Shown here one piece after another: positions 61,845 to 64,000 of a stretch of 64,000 bases of DNA (position 1 is the first letter of the stretch; every line of letters begins with the position of its first letter). A model generated the notes under the pieces. It worked only from the letters and a program-made list of their open reading frames with translations. It was not told where the DNA came from and did not search any database. The stretch comes from Nannobrachium achirus (taxonomy: Eukaryota; Chordata; Actinopteri; Myctophiformes; Myctophidae). The stretch spans positions 15,674,940-15,738,939 of the forward strand of contig OY997652.1 in the NCBI GenBank assembly GCA_963921795.1, given 5' to 3'. The translations under genes were made by a program, and so were the position numbers.

Positions 61845-62586
61845 CATGGGTCTTCAACAGGGGGTGCAAGACCCCTAGGGGGTCCTCAGAGTTACTACAG
61901 GGGTTCCTCCAAATCTTTGTGTGATAGAAGCTTTTTTCCCCCTCCTTTTTGGAGCTGTGTGAAGCACAGGCTCCCTATACGTGGCCGTGTGGGTCTGTCT
62001 GTCTGTCTGTGTGTCTGTCTGTGTGTGTGTATGTAGCCTGAACTTCCTAAACTTCGGCACGCCACTAGTCCCACAGTTTTGCCACCACACACTCGCGCCA
62101 TATGTCAAATCGACCGGCTTACTCGGGAATCGTGGGCTATTACTTTTCTAAGAGAAAGGTTCTATAGTTTAATTGATATTAATTTATTAGTGAATTAATT
62201 TTCCCCATTGACTTATAATGGGAATCGCAAAAACTCACATTCAATTATTTGTCTCTCGCAAACCATAGGGGCTACAGTTTCAAGACTTGGAGAGGAGGTT
62301 CATAATGATTTCAAGGATTAAATAAAAAATAATTGTGTCATTTGGCCGCATGGTGGCGCCATAACACCCCACTTTACGTTTTGGCCTGTAACTCTTGAAC
62401 CGTAGGTCGGAAAATTAAAAATATTTTTTCCCTGGATTCCTTGGGTCATGACGCATCTCCCCATATAGGCCACGCCCATTTGCGCCATGATAGATTTTCC
62501 GCCATCTTGAATTTTCTCCAAAACACACTTTTTGCTCCTTTTCCTACATATTTTCTTCAAATGTCACAAAAAACGGTACACATGAT

Positions 62587-62648
<62 letters not shown>

Positions 62649-63053
62649 ACACACACACACACACACAGCTCCACTTCACACGGGTGTGATTTTTTATGTA
62701 TTAATAACCGCTTGAACCCTAGCGTCCATATTCTGAGAACTTCAGCCAAAAATAGCAGATATACAAGCTCACAAAGCCTCGCAGCAGGCGTTGTGAGCTT
62801 GTAGATCAGCTATTTTTGGCAAAGTGGTTTGGTGTAGAGGGGAAAAAGAGCAGACTAAGTACAGAGTGAAAGGTCAAGTTTATTAAGTATTGACGGGTCA
62901 AGTGGTTAAAATATCTGAAAACACAAATTGACACGAATCCAAAATACACTGATGATTGTGCTGTCATATAATAAAACTATATGGGTTGTGGGGGTCCCTG
63001 CTTCATCTCCCTCGACTAAGGGGTCCTTGGCCTGAAAACATTGAAGACCCCTG
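61845..63053 (-). mobile_element. type iv hAT-MITE inside a TATC repeat, with nested insertion
   Basis: Ends CATGGGTCTTCAACAG and the inverted attgaagacccctg. Flanking 8 bp are atctatct and atttatct, one mismatch. The palindrome at 62745-62820 has outer arms agccaaaaatagc and gctatttttggc. A CACACCC-family element (61952-62689) splits it. Confidence 0.85.
61952..62689 (-). mobile_element. CACACCC-family element, copy B
   Basis: Reverse complement of 42823-43535, nearly identical over its whole length. It has its own (CA)n (62590-62668) and lies in a T-run of the host element. Confidence 0.8.
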
Positions 63054-63054
63054 A

Positions 63055-63055
63055 T

Positions 63056-63109
<54 letters not shown>
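63055..63109. repeat. (TATC)n microsatellite, right half
   Basis: About 13 units. Confidence 0.9.
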
Positions 63110-63366
63110 GCCTCTTTCTCCTCTGAGTGTGTGGCGTTGCGATGTTTTGGAGTGAGACGACTATCCCGTAGCACGCTTGCTGATTCTTTTCATATTTCAG
63201 TAGTGTGGAGGGACGTGAGCTGCAAGTCTAGTGCGCTGATGAGGCACCGTGCATGAAAAGAACTAGGTGCGATACTTAACCACTTAAATCCTCTATACTT
63301 AGTAATGTAACACTTATTTGACTCAGGTCGGCATGGACGGCCTTTTTTTTTTCTCAACCTCTACAC
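63110..63366. other. unassigned stretch
   Basis: No exon or repeat recognised. Confidence 0.4.
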
Positions 63367-63716
63367 CAGGGGTCTTCAACAGGGGGTCCGTGACCCCTAG
63401 GGGGTCGGCGGGGATACTGCAGAGGGTCCCCGAAATTGTTGGGGAAAAAAATGTTATAATTATAACAATTATATATAATTTATAATTTATTTTTATTTTA
63501 GAAAAAGAAAAAAAATAATTTGTCTTTAAATATATAAAAAAAAACATAATTCTGTCTCTTGAATAGCTTGTAGTTAGTGTTAGTAGTTGGTGATTGATTG
63601 ACTATTGACATTGGTTCTCAGTTAATAAGGTATGTTTATAAATGGCAGTGCTACGGCCACTTGTACATGCATGTTTAAAATAAAAAGCTTGTAGAGCTGC
63701 TATTTTTTTGTTGAAA
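63367..63716 (+). mobile_element. type iv hAT-MITE end and palindrome remnant
   Basis: Starts CAGGGGTCTTCAACAGG. Near 63685-63705 a single decayed arm (agcttgtagagctgctattt) is left. Confidence 0.55.
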
Positions 63717-63739
63717 CCCCCCCCCCCCCCCCCCCCCCC
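63717..63739. repeat. poly-C tract
   Basis: About 23 C residues directly after 'gttgaaa'. Length uncertain. Confidence 0.85.
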
Positions 63740-63812
63740 ACGTTGGGTTCAAGTGTTTATTATTCAGAGCAGCTCAATGATGACAACGCTGCCAAATGGG
63801 ATCATTTAGATC

Positions 63813-64000
63813 AGGGGACGTAACGTTTTCAGGCTAAAGGACCCCTTAGTTGAGAGAGAGATGAAGCAGGGACCCCCGCAACCTTTTCATAGATTCCATA
63901 CAGTTTCATCATTTGACAGCACAATCATCAGTGTGTTTTGGATTCATGGCAATTTGTGTTTTCAGATATTTTAACCACTTGAACCGTCAATACTTAATAA
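63813..64000 (+). mobile_element. type iv hAT-MITE, cut by window end
   Basis: Starts CAGGGGACGTAACGTTTTCA and continues with the type iv body up to ccgtcaatacttaataa at the last base. Its palindrome would lie beyond the window. Confidence 0.75.

Overview
The window reads as nuclear DNA of a teleost fish. One vertebrate-type, multi-exon gene on the minus strand lies in a dense background of fish repeats: hAT-like MITEs with 8-bp target duplications, tRNA-derived SINEs, non-LTR retrotransposon tails, Tol2-like 'TACTTTTACTTG' elements and very long CA/GT, GA and TATC microsatellites. The species cannot be named from the sequence alone.

The host gene is med13l (Mediator kinase-module subunit 13-like). 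I placed 27 coding exons between 57154 and 19962, each bounded by AG and GT with matching phase from one to the next. They encode about 1,976 residues running through to the stop codon. The family protein is about 2,200 residues, so roughly 180 N-terminal residues (probably four exons) lie upstream of the window, beyond 64000. Two short exons are easy to miss: 79 bp at 44812-44890 and 105 bp at 50430-50534. Both are needed to keep the frame or the conserved sequence. Exon numbers 5-31 used here assume the mammalian count of 31 exons, recalled from memory.

Layout. 1-2442: repeat fragments. 2443-6893: a large transposon with arms of about 1.8 kb in inverted orientation and a broken transposase-type ORF in the middle, itself interrupted by a non-LTR insertion. 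6894-9400: MITE remnants and tRNA-like units. 9401-12817: a second long-inverted-repeat transposon of the same design, inserted in a tRNA-like array that continues to about 14830. 14831-17703: mostly unassigned, with a Tol2-like remnant. 17704-18217: an intact SINE with target duplication. 18235-19961: probable med13l 3'UTR. 19962-57154: med13l exons and introns packed with MITEs. 57155-64000: intron 4, entirely non-coding, with nested hAT elements.

The most unusual signal is a palindrome of about 45-80 bp with arms like AGCAGATCTACAAGCTC. It occurs about 35 times, at the core of at least seven otherwise unrelated MITE families. Its outermost bases change with the host family but stay self-complementary. 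It may be a very small palindromic mobile element that inserts into hairpin targets, or a hairpin module spread by template switching. The second notable signal is the pair of long-inverted-repeat transposons. In each, both ends carry an inverted copy of the same Cys-rich 3' coding end.
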